In this document: positions 10,794 to 23,300 of the stretch, in pieces
Numbering within the stretch: position 1 is the first letter of the stretch
Layout of the letters: the number at the start of each line of letters is the position of its first letter
Assembly: GCF_905475465.1 (NCBI RefSeq)
Contig: NC_062246.1
Coordinates: 6,412,001-6,476,000, forward strand
DNA length: 64,000 nucleotides
Reading direction: 5' to 3'
Source of the DNA: Pieris napi
Lineage: Eukaryota > Arthropoda > Insecta > Lepidoptera > Pieridae
Notes under the pieces: generated by a model
Database searches by the model: none
Told to the model about the DNA's origin: nothing
What the model saw: only the letters and a program-made list of their open reading frames with translations
Program-made: the position numbers and the translations under genes

Positions 10794-10980
10794 TGTTCGT
10801 GCGTGCTTTTCGGCTAATTTCTGATAGCGTTTGCGCGATGGTTAGGTAGTATTGGTTAGATGTTATCGTTAGAATAAAGGCGAATTCACATTAATCTGAA
10901 CATTAAAACGGAATGGAATAATTAATACATAATACGAAAATGATAAATTTAATTTATACTGTAATATTGTTGTGTTGTGT
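10794..10980 (-). promoter_or_regulatory. 5' flank of copy B
   Basis: Same conserved leader and upstream block (TTAGATGTTATCG, AATAAAGG, then GATAAATTTAATTTATACTG) as upstream of the other copies. It lacks the Harbinger-type insertion found in A and C, so it shows the empty site. Confidence 0.45.
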
Positions 10981-10982
10981 GA

Positions 10983-11230
10983 GCAGTGTTGGCCTAGTAG
11001 CATCAGCGTGCGACTCTCATTCCTGAGGTCGTAGGTTCGATCCTCGGCTGGGCACCAATGGACTTTCATTCTATGTGCGCATTTAACATTTGCTCGAACG
11101 GTGAAGGAAAACATCGTGAGGAAACCGACATGTCTTGGACCCAAAAAAAAGTCGACGGCGTGTGTCAGGCACTGGAGGCTGATTACCTACTTGCCTATTA
11201 GATTGCAAAATGATCATGAAAAAATAGATG
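10983..11230 (+). mobile_element. tRNA-derived SINE, lepidopteran type
   Basis: tRNA-like head with A-box region TTGGCCTAGTAGCATCAGCG and B-box GGTTCGATCC, then the family body (GGTGAAGGAAAACATCG, AAACCGACATGTCTTGGAC, AAGTCGACGGCGTGTGTCAG, CACTGGAGGCTGATTACC) ending near CAAAATGATCATG. Inserted in the upstream flank of copy B. A shortened relative is at 37069-37313. Confidence 0.85.
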
Positions 11231-12442
11231 TTCACAAAGATAACTCAAGGTGATATAAATAAATGATTAATATAGACCGGCATTGCACGTTGCGTTTTTT
11301 CAGGTTCGTTAGTATGTTTGTATATTTATTATTTTCATGCTTGTGCAAATGTTTCTTTATGATTTTTTTTCTTATTTTAATTTGGTATATAACGACTAAG
11401 ATTAAAATGTTTGGATTTTTTCCGTGTCTTTATGCATCGTTACCCATATGTACGTACACTCTGCGATTGAGATATTTTTGTTATAATTTAACACGTTCAC
11501 TGCGTCATCATTTTCAAAGAACTTTCAGCTGGTGGTTTAGAGACCTTAAAGATCTCGTAACAAGCACAAGTTGGAGATCAAATCAGTCTCCTAAACATAC
11601 AGTTTTGAAAATAATTTATATCTTCCAAAAAAACAATGACATATATTTTTAAGTTTTTGTGGGTGAAAGATAGCTTATTGCTTTATATTTTGCTAGGTTC
11701 GCACGCAGAATAAACTACAAATACCAAAAAAAAAAAATAGATATCGATTCTATCTCGTACCGCACCCGAAGATAGTTCAATATGTGTAGTAAGTAGTGAT
11801 GGGAATAAAATAATATCTCAGTTATCGATTCTAAAAGTTTTATTAATTATGCAAAGTGTTTTTCATTTAAACACGGTAAGCACATTGATTGCTTGCACAT
11901 TACGCGCAAAAGTATAACAATTCGTTTAGATTTTTTAGAAGCGTCAGTGCTGTTTAACTGCCTGTGCTCCAACGAAAAAGGTTCATCGTTTTCTTTGTAG
12001 GTACGTCAAATATTTCATAATCAGAATCACTGTCATTATTAGCCAATGGGGGGCAAATTTGGACATTTTCCAAAATTTTTATCGACTTCCCATGTCGATT
12101 CTGAACAACACTAAAAAGAGTCACGAAGCGCTCGCGTCGCCCATCCTCACTCTCTTGCGTCTATGAGGCGTACGATTTTACGAGTACCGACATCATCTCC
12201 TAACGCAAGGAATTAAAACAATTACAGTACTGTGCGTTAGGGACCTAATCCATCTCTTATTTATTTTTTAATGTCCTTTAATTCAGTTTTAAGTAGGAAG
12301 AAAATATATATATTTGTCCTGCTCATCCTTAAAGAACTTTACAAGTTAGATTCTCCCGCAAGGAGTGAAAAAACACGATTATGTTCAACGCACAATACAA
12401 AAGTCCTGCAAGAGATCTGATAGATCTCGTAATGTGTTAAGA
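11231..12442. other. Intergenic DNA between copy B and the divergent relic
   Basis: Weak similarity of 11260-11480 to about 54940-55150 (ATGTTT...TCTTT GTGCATC region) suggests an old shared repeat. The reading frame at 11263-11652 is hydrophobic and AT-driven and resembles no family I know. No gene called. Confidence 0.35.
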
Positions 12443-13230
12443 GGGGGCAATCGGGCAGGAGGCTCGTCTGATGTTAAGTGATACAGCCGTCCGTGGAGAA
12501 CGAAATCACTAAATCTTAATCTACGGTTGAACATTGTAATTATGTAACCTATCTTAATTAAAATATCACTAATCTAAAGGACAAAGAATATGAATAGAAA
12601 ACAAAAAGTATACATCGAATTATTTATTAAGTTTGATGCCAATGAATTGGACGTGGTCTAGCCGTGAATACTAATAATCTTGGAACATATAATCCAAAGG
12701 TATATATTTTAAGATAATATCAACCTCAATGAAGGGATGAACAACCCACAAAGGTGAATCCAGGCAGCGCCAGTAATCTATAATTTTTAATGTGATAATT
12801 TATATAAAACCAATCATGTGTGTAAAATATAATATATGCAATTTCGCGCTGATTTTGCAACCTTGGTACAAAAACTCAATATAAGTCGGAGGCACAATCG
12901 CTATCAGGATTTATAAAGTACCAGCGTTGTGCTTTAGAAAATAACACTTGCATGCATGACCCATTACCGCCTGGAAAGGTCACGTGATCAGGTGCCAGAA
13001 AATCGCTTGTACTGTATTTCAATAAATGAAAATCCGATTTTATCTAACATTTCTCTGAGTTGCTTTTCAGGATTCTGGTAAATTTAAAATGCTATATAAA
13101 TTAAAGGATCTGTGAGATTTTATGAGATACTATAAATAGTCCAAGTAATAATAACTTCAAACGGGTTAACTTAAAAAAATGTTTGCTGTTAAATAGTGTT
13201 TGGGAATAGTTCAATTTGTAAGCGACTTGA
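12443..13230 (-). pseudogene. Relic of a G-type JHAMT gene (exon 3 plus 3' flank)
   Basis: 12515-12995 matches the 3' flank of copy G (about 57990-58555; for example TTGCAACCTTGGTACAAAAA, CACGTGATC). At about 13000 the match jumps to copy G exon 3 and its upstream intron (60430-60610; relic exon 3 about 13002-13074, ATCCGATTTTATCTAACATT). The segment between, which holds exon 4 and intron 3 in G, is deleted. At 12460-12500 a common lepidopteran repeat fragment (GGCAGGAGGCTCGTCTGATG) is inserted. Confidence 0.8.
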
Positions 13231-13601
13231 TAGGTACTAATAGACTATGCCCATGAACAAAAAATACCTGTGAAATGAACCAACCTGAATATCGCTTAGA
13301 AGGCTGTTACTACGAGTATATCTCTAAAAAATAACTCTGAGAACTATGCCGTCATTTCTGAGCGGTACATATGAGTACGTGAGTGAATGGAATTTGTCAG
13401 GTACATATCAACTTTATGATGCTTCTTTCTAATAGAAGAAGTTATTGTAATATCGAACATAAATAAAACGTTACAAAATTTATGAAGAGAAGAGGTATAT
13501 AGAATATATGTTTGTGTATTTCAATAAAAATTCATATTAATTAATTAATATTTCATTGTTACATTTCAATAATATTGCTAAAGAAACGAATCCAGATATT
13601 A

Positions 13602-16600
13602 TTACTTTTTTTCAACATATAAAACGAGTACTTGCACATTAAAGACAAAATCGTTACTAGATTTACTGTAATTGTACTTTTCAGTGTCAAACATCTGCAT
13701 TTCTTGGCTTAAGTCTATAAAAAAATCGTCACGTAACTCATCGGGGATCTTGAAAGGCACCACAGACATTATTGCATCTGAAAATAATTGTACATTTATT
13801 AATTTGCATTTTCCCAAAGACTTAAAGGAACCCTTTATATATTATTGAATATTAAATAAATTGTTCTTATCATAAATAATATTAAGGATTGATCTATTTT
13901 TATTTGAACGTAGAGAGAATCTTAGGACGAATAGCAAGGAACACGTCAAGCAACAACTGCCCTGCGATTCTGTAACTCACTTCACGAACTCACACAGCGG
14001 TTTTCGCATCGGCGGTCGCTCTCAAATCAGTCGTGAAGCAGTCATTTTATGATTTGGCATTCTGAAAAGGTGGGAGCTTGTACTTTATTGTTTATCAGAA
14101 TGCCAAATCATAAAATGACTGCTTCACGACTGATTTGAGAGAGACCGCCGATGCGAAAACCGCTGTGTGAGTTCGTGAAGTGAGTTACAGAACCGCAGGG
14201 CAGGTATGAGAATTCTGCTCATTGATTATTTGTTCGGCCGATTCCATAATATATATACACAGTAGGTAGGCCTGTTAAACTGCGTTTGTTTTAAGTTGGA
14301 CGGCACACAAAAGTGATCACGACTAAAAGTGTCTGTGTGTCAGTGCGTGTGTCTCTTTTCCCATTCGACGCCAAAACCTACCTTTGAAATTCTCCAGATT
14401 TTCATACTCGTGAAATATCAATTTGTGTTCCAATTTTATTATAGTAAATCCAGTTTTGTCTAATAATTGTTGCATGTCTTTAAGGGAATCCTGAAAAGAG
14501 TATATTTTTAATTAAACGGAAATTTGTGGCTTTTGATATTCAAGAGTTTAAAATACAGGTATTAATCACGCTTTATTTTTACTCCGAATCTTAATCTTAC
14601 CTTTACAGCTAAAATGAGATAAAGGTTTTATTATCTATATGTTAAAATATGCGTGCAACTCTCAGCTCCGTGGTTATAAAACCCCGTCTATGTCAAGCAG
14701 ACAGAAATGATCACAAAACACATACATAAATCTACTGTTTTGCTAATAGTTTTTTCATATGGGACAGTGGCTCAATAGCACAGAAAGTTGAATAATGTGC
14801 TTCTTTGGCTAATGTAGTAATTAGGAATAAATTAATCCAATCTACCACCATCGCTCCAATATGGCGGACCTCCTAGCAAAAAAGAAATAAAAATAAGCCT
14901 TTGCTAGAGTGAATTAAATTATGTTATATATACTTGACTGTCATGGTATGGAGATATATATCTTTCAACGTCAGTAACCCATGGCTTCCATTTTTCGGCT
15001 TTAGTAAGGGTCCTGTATGCATCGCTTAATGATGCTTTTTCTCCAACCATCGCGAAACAACTGCCTTGGTCCTTAAGGATATCGTATATGTTCTGGAACG
15101 CAGTTCTGTAAAATCAACATAAAAATAAATATAGCTAAATTGATGTATCCGCCGAAAAAGTTTTATCTTTAATATAAAAATGAATCACAAAATGTGTTGG
15201 TAAGCGCATAACTCAACAACGCCTGGACCAATTTGGCCAATTCTTTTTTTACAATGTTCGTTGAAGTTCAAGAATGGTTTTTACAGCGATAAAAAATCGA
15301 ATAATTGCCGGAAAAATCATAAAAACAGCCCTTTTCTTTTTCCCATACAATTATTTTCTAACTAAAACGCAGTCAATTTGAGCTTTATTGCCGTTGTATA
15401 AAGTTCATATTAAATTACAAGCACTCACTGTTGTCTAAGCAATGAAGTTGTGTTCCTAACGTCAAAGATCATAATGTGGAAACAATGTCACAGTACTTCA
15501 TTTAAGCAAGAATATGAGTGTTGAGTTGCAAAATGATTATTTTTTATTCACAACGCCCTATCACCAGGGTGACGGTTCTGTTCAGGAGAATTTTTAGTCA
15601 CGACTATAAAATACGTAGGAAAAAAACTGCCACATTACAAATCTTTATGACAGGACGAAGTCTGTCGGGTGCGCTAGTTAAATACAATTTTCGAAGGCGT
15701 CGAGTCACCGTCATATTGTTCATGAGGTGTGCGATCATAAAATATGTATATGTACAAAACGTACAATGACAAGACAAGCTATTTTTATTAGGTAATTAGG
15801 AACAAAATTATACGACTAATACAATTTTTTATATATATTTTGTCGGCGTATTTGTAACCTAAGGGATCGACGAACGTTTGACGAACATTCATCGTTAGAA
15901 AACAGAGTGGTTTTATGTTAGAATAAAAATGCCGCATCTATTTAGTTTGAGAACACTAACATTCGACGCATGCGCAATGGCTTGAAAGCGTCGCACAGGC
16001 GGCAGTAATTAATTGAAAAAAAAAATAGCTTCAATTTGATATATTATTGCACCCGTGATTTTTTAAAATCTTTATGTAAATTGCGGTGATGTCGACGATA
16101 TTTTATTTAAATAACAAGTGAACGAACTGTTTTCCCAGAAATCAATTCAAAATAATTTTATTAGAAATACTAGCGGACAAATTTTGATAGGCACCTTGGT
16201 AGACATATACTCTCCTAATTATAAATATACATGAAAATTTGTTTTTTAGCAAATAACCGATGAGTGCACTAATCCTGCAGCCGGATCTCGTACTATTAGT
16301 GATGTCTAAGAAAATTCTATTTGTTATTAGCATTAATTCACATTTATTTGTACCTATAGTTAATTGGTATTTAATACTTAAGATATAACATATCACATAT
16401 CAAATATTACATACCTACTTGAGATAAGATATTACGTAAAAAATAATTTTACTCATATGTAAATATTATGATAATTCATAATTTGTATAATTAAAATAGC
16501 ATACTATAAAATGCACTTTAGGAAGTAATTAACTTTAACTTGAAAATTAATTAATAATTACTTAGTAATTAAATTAAATTAATTTTCAAGTTAAAATTAA

Positions 16601-17855
16601 TTAATGTCTATTGCGTTAATATATACTTAACTTTTATTACTCAAAAATTAACGTAATAAGTTATAATGGAATGAATATTGTGTGTTTCTCGCACACAAAA
16701 AAAGAAATAAAGATTATTTCTAAACACTTATTAAAATAAATTACCTACCTTATTTTAATATTCTCAAAGCGATATCTTTAAGTGCAATGTCAATCTGTCA
16801 TAAAATCATTTATGACAACCTAAAAATAGATTTTCGGTTTTCATAATAATGTTTATTTTGTATTAATGATATATCTATATATATAAAAATGAAACCCGTT
16901 TTCCGTTGTCCCGACATAACATGAAAACGGCTTCACCGATTTGTCTGATTTTTTTTGTTGTGTTTGTAATTGTCAGGAGAAGGTTCTTATAAAAGAAAAA
17001 AAAAATTGCGCGGAAAATTAGAAAATTTAAGAATACTTAACCACCATACAATTCGAACTTTTTGATGTAACCTTATGGCGTTTGACATAACATTGACAGA
17101 ATGCGTGCTGCAAATATCGTCAAAGAAAAATGAATATCGTTTAAAATAAATGCTTCGATCGGAGTTATTATATTGATAATATAATAATATGCGAGCCAGA
17201 AAAACAAACAAAGAATGTTGTATAACATAAAGCATTAGAATAATAAACACTTTGTTTCTGAAATATTTTTAATTAATTATACCAATTTGAAATCAATATT
17301 CATAGTTAAGACAGGACAACGTCTGTCGGGTCCGCTAGTATTAAATAAATTTAACAAAACCCTTAGCGGGTTAATAAACGATGAAGGCCTCAGAGGGTAG
17401 GTAGGTTACAAACACGCCCAAAAAATAATAAACGTGTCAAGCACAGAAGGCCGTGTAGCACGTACCATAAATTAAAAATTGTAATTGCGAAGTACTTACT
17501 CTTGACGACGACACCAGTGTAAAGCAAAAAAGGAAGTGGCATGGTGGAAACGTTCCCTTAGCTCATCGGGCAGCTCTCCCTCTATGTTAAGGGTAGTGAA
17601 ATCAATACGTTCCGAAGCATAGTGTTCATTTGCGAATCGTATCATATCTTCACTTATGTCACAGCCCGTCATGGTCTTGCAAGTAGGAATTACTTCTTTG
17701 AATATTTTTGATGTCAAACTCCCATCGCCACAACCAATGTCTAGGATCGTTGAGTCTGTTTTCCAATTGATTATATTCTTATATTCTTCTAGATACTTCA
17801 ATGCACTAGTATTCTGTAGAGCATTTGATTTATTATACAATTTGACGTTAAGCAT
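13602..17855 (-). CDS. JHAMT-like SAM-dependent methyltransferase, copy C (intact)
   Basis: Exons: 17500-17855, 14934-15105, 14382-14490, 13602-13777 (phases 2, 0, 1), giving 813 nt and 270 aa, close to the roughly 275-280 aa of insect JHAMT. SAM motif I ILDIGCGDG is at residues 37-45, acidic loop GCDIS at 64-68, FTTLNIEGEL at 86-95 and LHW at 112-114; exon 2 gives FQNIYDIL and ISPYHD; exon 4 gives VPFKIPDE and ends VLYVEKK. Gln14 and LHW, which are the classical JHAMT substrate-site residues, are both kept. All splice sites are GT-AG; the exon 2 donor is the weak GTATAT. Family knowledge: JHAMT methylates the carboxylate of JH acids or farnesoic acid. The substrate here is inferred only. Two Helitrons lie in intron 1 and a foldback MITE in intron 3. 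Confidence 0.9.
13960..14200. mobile_element. CCCTGCG foldback MITE (Harbinger-like) in intron 3 of copy C
   Basis: A nearly complete palindrome: the left arm of about 105 bp from CCCTGCGATTCTGTAACTCA is repeated inverted to the right end, with a loop near 14065-14095. Flanks CTG (13957-13959) and CAG (14201-14203) fit a 3-bp CWG target, one of the two classes used by PIF/Harbinger elements. No ORF. Confidence 0.8.
15166..15677 (+). mobile_element. Non-autonomous Helitron in intron 1 of copy C
   Basis: Starts TC after an A (15165), with the lepidopteran 5' signature TTTAATATAAAAATGAAT, and ends GTCGGGTGCGCTAG followed by T (15678). Copy A intron 1 has the uninterrupted sequence around GCCGAAAAAGTTTTA, so this is a precise A|T insertion. 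No Rep/helicase ORF. Confidence 0.85.
15780..16873. other. Intron 1 of copy C, partly conserved with copy A
   Basis: 15785-16045 is homologous to 2950-3205 in copy A (GGGATCGACGAACGTTTGACG, CCGCATCTAT...), so it is ancestral intron. Further right the DNA is AT-rich with an imperfect inverted repeat at about 16527-16600 (TTAACTTGAAAATTAATTAA and inverse). No coding sequence recognised. Confidence 0.5.
16874..17338 (+). mobile_element. Second non-autonomous Helitron in intron 1 of copy C
   Basis: A|TC start at 16873/16874 (TCTATATATATAAAAATGAA), end GTCGGGTCCGCTAG at 17338 followed by T. The interior shows the family motif CCCGTTTTCCGTTGTC. Closest relative in the window is 58887-59313. Confidence 0.85.
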
Positions 17856-17920
17856 TGTTCGTGCGTCCTTTTCGGCAAATTTCTGATAGCGTTTGCGCAG
17901 CGGTCAGGTAGTAAGGGTAA

Positions 17921-18385
17921 GGCTAAGGACTCACGAAGCGGTTTTGTGGTGGCGGAATGGAGTTTTATTTTCAAAACTCACGAAACCGGAGTTTTGTGCG
18001 GTTACTCAGCTGTCGCGGTTGCGATTATCGCTCGCAAATTTGGTGGTTACGATCAGTTGACTTCCAGTCTACCGCCATGGACACACACCAGAAATTAGCT
18101 GTTGCGTTATACTTACTTCACAGAAGAATTTAAAAAAAAGGCCTAAAAGGTTTTGGGTACATCCACTGATTGCGGAAAGATGTCGTTATGGATGAGTTAA
18201 AGAAGGACGAAGAAAAGTTCTTTAATTATTTTCGAATATCCCTATCCGTAATGTGCGGTCGCCCGCCAACCGATCGCAGAGCGCGCGGCTGCAACCGGCT
18301 ACCTATGGTTGGTTTTATGCTACAAAGGCTGCGGGCCCGTAACCACAGCGGGCGCGGGTGAAACCCGCTTCGTGAGTCCTTAGCC
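17921..18385 (+). mobile_element. Non-autonomous PIF/Harbinger-type element upstream of copy C
   Basis: Termini GGCTAAGGACTCACGAAG and CTTCGTGAGTCCTTAGCC flanked by TAA and TTA. Transposase N-terminal fragments on the plus strand include KRFWVHPLIAERCRYG and DELKKDEEKFFNYFRISLS. It occupies the same site as the element at 4033-4469, 65 bp upstream of the ATG. Confidence 0.85.
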
Positions 18386-18700
18386 TTAGATGTTATCGTC
18401 AGAATAAAGGTTAATACACATTAACCTGAACAATAAAACGAAATGGGATGATTTATGCATAATACGAAAATGATAAATTTAATTTATACTGTAATGTGTT
18501 GTCATGTTGAGCCGATAGGAAAATAAATACAAATTCATAAAGATATCAATGATCAGGTAACTCAAGGTGTTAATAAATAATGTATATAGACCATCATTGC
18601 ACTTGCGAGGCTTCTGGCAGTGTGAGGGTCCATGGGCGGCGGACACTATCACTCAACCTCAGATGAGCCTCTTGTCCGTTTGCCACCTGTTCTATTAAAC
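18386..18700 (-). promoter_or_regulatory. Upstream flank of copy C beyond the Harbinger element
   Basis: Conserved block TTAGATGTTATCGTCAGAAT and following AT-rich sequence shared with the other copies, then a common repeat (ACTTGCGAGGCTTCTGGCAG, about 18600-18680) that also lies upstream of D, E and F. Probable distal promoter, moved about 465 bp away from the ATG. Confidence 0.4.
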
Positions 18701-18915
18701 AATATCTGTTTGATACAAAATTATCATGTACATAAACATATGTTTACTATAGTAAGCAGATAAATTTTATATGTGTACTTAATAAAAGCGGATGATTATA
18801 TGTGACACGCGCTTATGATTGCGTTATTTTACTAAATATTGTAAATTTTATATATCACGAGGAAAATCCCGTATTTGTATTATTTAAAATTATAACGTCA
18901 GCATCACTAACAGTG

Positions 18916-19895
18916 AAAATGTTTAGAACTGGCCAGTTAGAAACATTTCTTATGAAAACTTTTTTTGAATTTCAATTTTAAAACTCTTTGATAACCTAAT
19001 GTAGTATATTGCATTCATTTTTGTGAATTGGCGGCAAATCTAAAACTCTTCATACACGTGAAAATGAACCTAACGCGAGAAAATTTCGGTCAATGATTTA
19101 TTATGACTTTCGTTGTGGGCTTACTGAACAACAAAGCTATGATAGGCTGCGATTAGCATTTCTTAATGAAGCCCCATCTCGTGCCACTATTTACAGTTGG
19201 TTTAACGAGTTTAAGCGTGGACGTAGGAATCTCAATGATAATCCGCGTGAGGGACGTCCTTTAATAGCGACTACTCAAGATAACATCAGTGCTGTGCGAC
19301 GCATGATAGAGGAAGATGCATTGGTATAAGTCAAATTCAAAAAAAATATTATATTAACATTTAGGCGTCAGGAAGCTTTGTACCAGATGGATTCCCCATA
19401 CTTTAACCGACGATCAGAAACACCTTCTCATGGACTGGTGTCGCCAAATGTTAGATAAGTTCAACGGCGGTGACTCAAATGCTGTATTTGACATCGTCAC
19501 AGGTGATGAAAGCTGGATATATTGCTATGAACCTAAAACCAAAAGACAATCAGCTCAGTGTGTGTTTCCTTTCGAGGATCGGCCAACTAAGGTAATGAAT
19601 GGAAGAAGTCAAGGAAAAAAGATGATTGCCTCCTTCTTTGGTCGGAAAGGTCATTTCGCGACAGTTGTGCTAGAAGATGGAAGGACAGTTACTGCAGACT
19701 GGCAACTTTCTACATTAAGCCGTTTTTCATTTTCTAAACACTTTCACCTAGGTAATAATAGTAAAAATAGCTGGCACCGGTCGTGCCTGCGTAATGCAAC
19801 TAAGGACGACTAAGATTTATCATTGCAATATGCAAAAGGTAAATATTTAAATGTTGAATTCTATAAGAAAATTGTTTAATAAAATGATTAAAATT
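18916..19895 (+). mobile_element. Decayed mariner transposon
   Basis: Begins near TTTAGAACTGGCCAGTTAG. A first open stretch (19093-19329) gives the transposase helix-turn-helix region (LNEAPSRATIYSWFNEFKRG, DNPREGRP); a second (19430-19813) gives the start of the catalytic domain with the first catalytic Asp in VTGDESWIYCYEP, then FGRKGHFATVVLEDGRTVTADW. The segment between them and the remainder of the DD34D core are deleted or frameshifted; a C-terminal piece (KYLNVEFYKKIV) is at about 19835-19875. Inactive. It lies between copy C and copy D. Confidence 0.85.
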
Positions 19896-20332
19896 TAATT
19901 TGTTTTGTTTCGCTAAAAAACGGTGAAGCCGTAAACTTTGGTAGGTACACACTGCAGGACTCGCATGATTATTGATTAGTATTTAAGGTAGTTTCATTTT
20001 ATTTAGAATTGTATTAGCCAGTATTTTAAATTAAGTTTTGTTTAGTATTGGTTTTGTAATTAACCTGCTACATTTTTGCTTGGTTCAATATTTCTATGGG
20101 AATCAAACCCACAGGTTCCATTGCTATTTCACCAATTGGTTAAGCTAGACAAATTTGTCATCTGTGTCCTTTTAGAAGTTATTGTAATAACGAACATAAT
20201 TTTACAAAATAAAAAAAGAGAAGAAGAATATAGAATTTATGTTTGTGTATTTCAATAATTGTATGTATTTTATATTTCAATGTTACATTTCAATTTAAGA
20301 ACAATTAATATTCAAAAAAACAAATCCAGACA

Positions 20333-23300
20333 TTATAACTTTTTTTCAACGTATAAAACGAGTACTTGCACGTTATGGACATTATCATTAGTTGATTTCT
20401 TGTAATTGTACTTTTCAGTGTCAATCATCTGTATTTCTTGGCTTAAGTCTATTAAAAAATCGTCACGTAACTCATCCGGGATCTTGAAAGGCACCAAAGA
20501 CATCAACGCATCTGAAAATAATTGTACTTTTATTTATTTTCATTTTCCCAAAGACAAACTAACTTCTACATGTACAACCTTTTCGGATGTGTGTTTTAGG
20601 CGCATTTTATAACATTGAATAAATTGTTCTTATCATAAACAATATGAAGGATTGATCTATTTATATTTGGACCTAGAGAGAAACTTAGGACAAATAGCAA
20701 GGACTGAGTCAAGCGACACGTCAAATTGATATATGAGTCATTAGAACAATGCTCATTGAACATTTAAGCGGCCGATCATACCGCGTCACAGCATAAAGCC
20801 CGTCACAGACTTAGCTATAATATATATTAATATACCATACTATAATAAATATTATTGCAAGCTACCACACACTGAGAAATATATATTTTGCCTTCATTTA
20901 ATTGATGGTCGTCCTAGTACCATAATATATAGTAATATGCAATAATGTATATTACGGTATCGCTTGGTGACGTCACAGAAATATATATTATAGCTGAGTG
21001 TGCGGTCACGCGAAAATTAGTAGGTATAGAAAATATATAGTAATATGCCTAGCCATAAAAATATTAATATATATTATACAGTAGAAACTCGATAACTTAA
21101 ACCTCGGTAACATAAAAACCTCTGTTACTTCAAAAAATACTATGTTCCCTTCCCATCAGAGCCCAAAACCTCTATAACTTAAAATACGCAACCTCTATAA
21201 CTTAAATAAATAATCTCTGTATAGGCCCTCAGTAACTAAAAGAAATGTTTCCACAACCTCTATAACATAAAATTGTTTGTGAATGAGTCATTTTGAAAGA
21301 TTGTCAAAACAAATGGTTTCGGTATTTATTGCTTGCACGTGTTTACTATGTATTGTTAACGTAAACAATACATTACCTATTGTTTGCTTTATCTAAATTC
21401 TTCAAAGCTTTGCGGCGGTTAGCTTTGTGACAACGACTTACTTGCATCATAAGTTTTTTGATCGTTGTCCTGGAAACATCGCTTTACTTACTGTGTGATA
21501 AAACTGTCTTAAAATGAGTCCAAAAAGAAAACTAACAACCCTCACCTACGCTGATAAATTAAAAGCTATAGAAGCAGTGAAGAAGAAGCAGAAGAAGCGA
21601 AGCAGTTTGGAATACATGAGAGTACATTGTCTATCATCATTAAAAAAGAAGCTGAAATCAAGAAACAAGAATCAGGAGAAAGTCTTCAATGTAAAAGACG
21701 AAAAATTGCCGAATTCCCTAATTTAGAACAATGTTTGTTTACGTGGTTAAAACAGTGTCGAAACAAAAACATCAGTGTTAGTGGACCCATACTGAAAGAA
21801 AAAGCTGAAGAGTTCGCTAATTCTCTGAAAATCAAAAATTTTAAAGCCAGCAATGGCTGGTTACAGAATTTTAAGAAACGGCATGATTTAGCCTTTAAAT
21901 ATGCGGCGAAAGTGCGAGCGTTAGCAAATCAGTCTGCCAAGAATGGAAACCTTGATAACTTAAAACCTCTATAACTTAAAATATTTTGTGTTTCCCTTGG
22001 ACTTTAGCTTATCGAGGTTCTACTGTAGCTAAGTCTGTGACGGGCTTAACTGTGCGTGGTACGTAATTATGCCCGCTTGACCATTCCATGATATTTGATA
22101 GGGAATTTTTTGCAAAATATCCACACAGAACAATATTTACCGTTACTAAATGCGCTGTCAGAGTTGTGCTCATTTCCGTACCTGACACGTTCATAGTACG
22201 CTAATGTTATGAGATTAGACCAGTGCAGATAGCCTTTAAAATAAATAAAAAGTGAGAAAAATTATAGTAGGATGAAACCTATTGGAAAGGGAGGTTAATA
22301 TTATAAAAATTAAAGGAAAAATAATTTACGGGCGATCTGAGGTCGGGAAGGGGTAGGGGGGGTAGTTTTAAGGGTAAAAAACGGTTTATCTCGATTTCCG
22401 GCAAAACTAAAAGTCCTATCGAAGAAAGTTAAATCGCAAAGTTGTAGGTAATAAAAAGATCTAAAACTTTTGTATTCACACATTTTTACATAACCTCAAA
22501 ATTTATGTGAAAAATTTAAAAAAACAAGTTTTTTGTTTTTAATTTTTATCTTTAACAAATTTTTTTTTTAACGAAATTTGGTGAAAACTTACCTTTCTAT
22601 ATCTCAAATACTTTATTCGATTTATAATTTATTCGATTAACAATATTTATTTTTTCACCTTATTTTGAATGAATATCGAAAAAACACCCTAATTTTCAAT
22701 CGAAAATTCACCCGTCAAAATATCAGCTTTTTTTAAATTATTTTTCCTTTAATTTTTATAATATTCTCCTCCTTTTCCAATAGGTTTCATCATACTATTA
22801 TTTTTTTAGGTTTCAAAAATTATCGGCACTGGGGGTCTAGCCAAGATGGCTTAACAGTAGTGTATGTAGAAAGTCGAAAACTAAATTTGTATGAAAATGA
22901 CAGCTCGTGTCGACAGTCGGTAGCCTAGGCCCTAAAGGAGTGAGTCGGGATACAATAAGCGACGCCATGACAGTGCTACGAAAAGACACACATTAACGCT
23001 TACGCTATTCGGTAGCCAACGGCCAATTAATGTTTCGGCAGTGTAGAAAAAACGGCGTTTCTCCGCCATGTTTTAGCGTGATCTCAAAAGCTGCTGTTTG
23101 AAATAATTAAGTACAACTATTGCCATCTTTAATGGCTACCGTTTTAAAAACATGTCATATTTTGGACGTTTTAACGAAATGGTTTTAATTTGTTATCTGT
23201 CTTTTTTTAACGTTCTCGTGTAATTATAATAATTTAAACTAGAGTTATTATTTTTAAGTTAAGAGTTTTAGTTTTTCTATGAATTAATGCGAGGATAACA

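Noticed and set aside
11263..11652. 129-codon plus-strand frame with hydrophobic N-terminus
   Set aside because: Composition follows T-rich DNA; no family resemblance and no sign of conserved splicing or duplication with the array.
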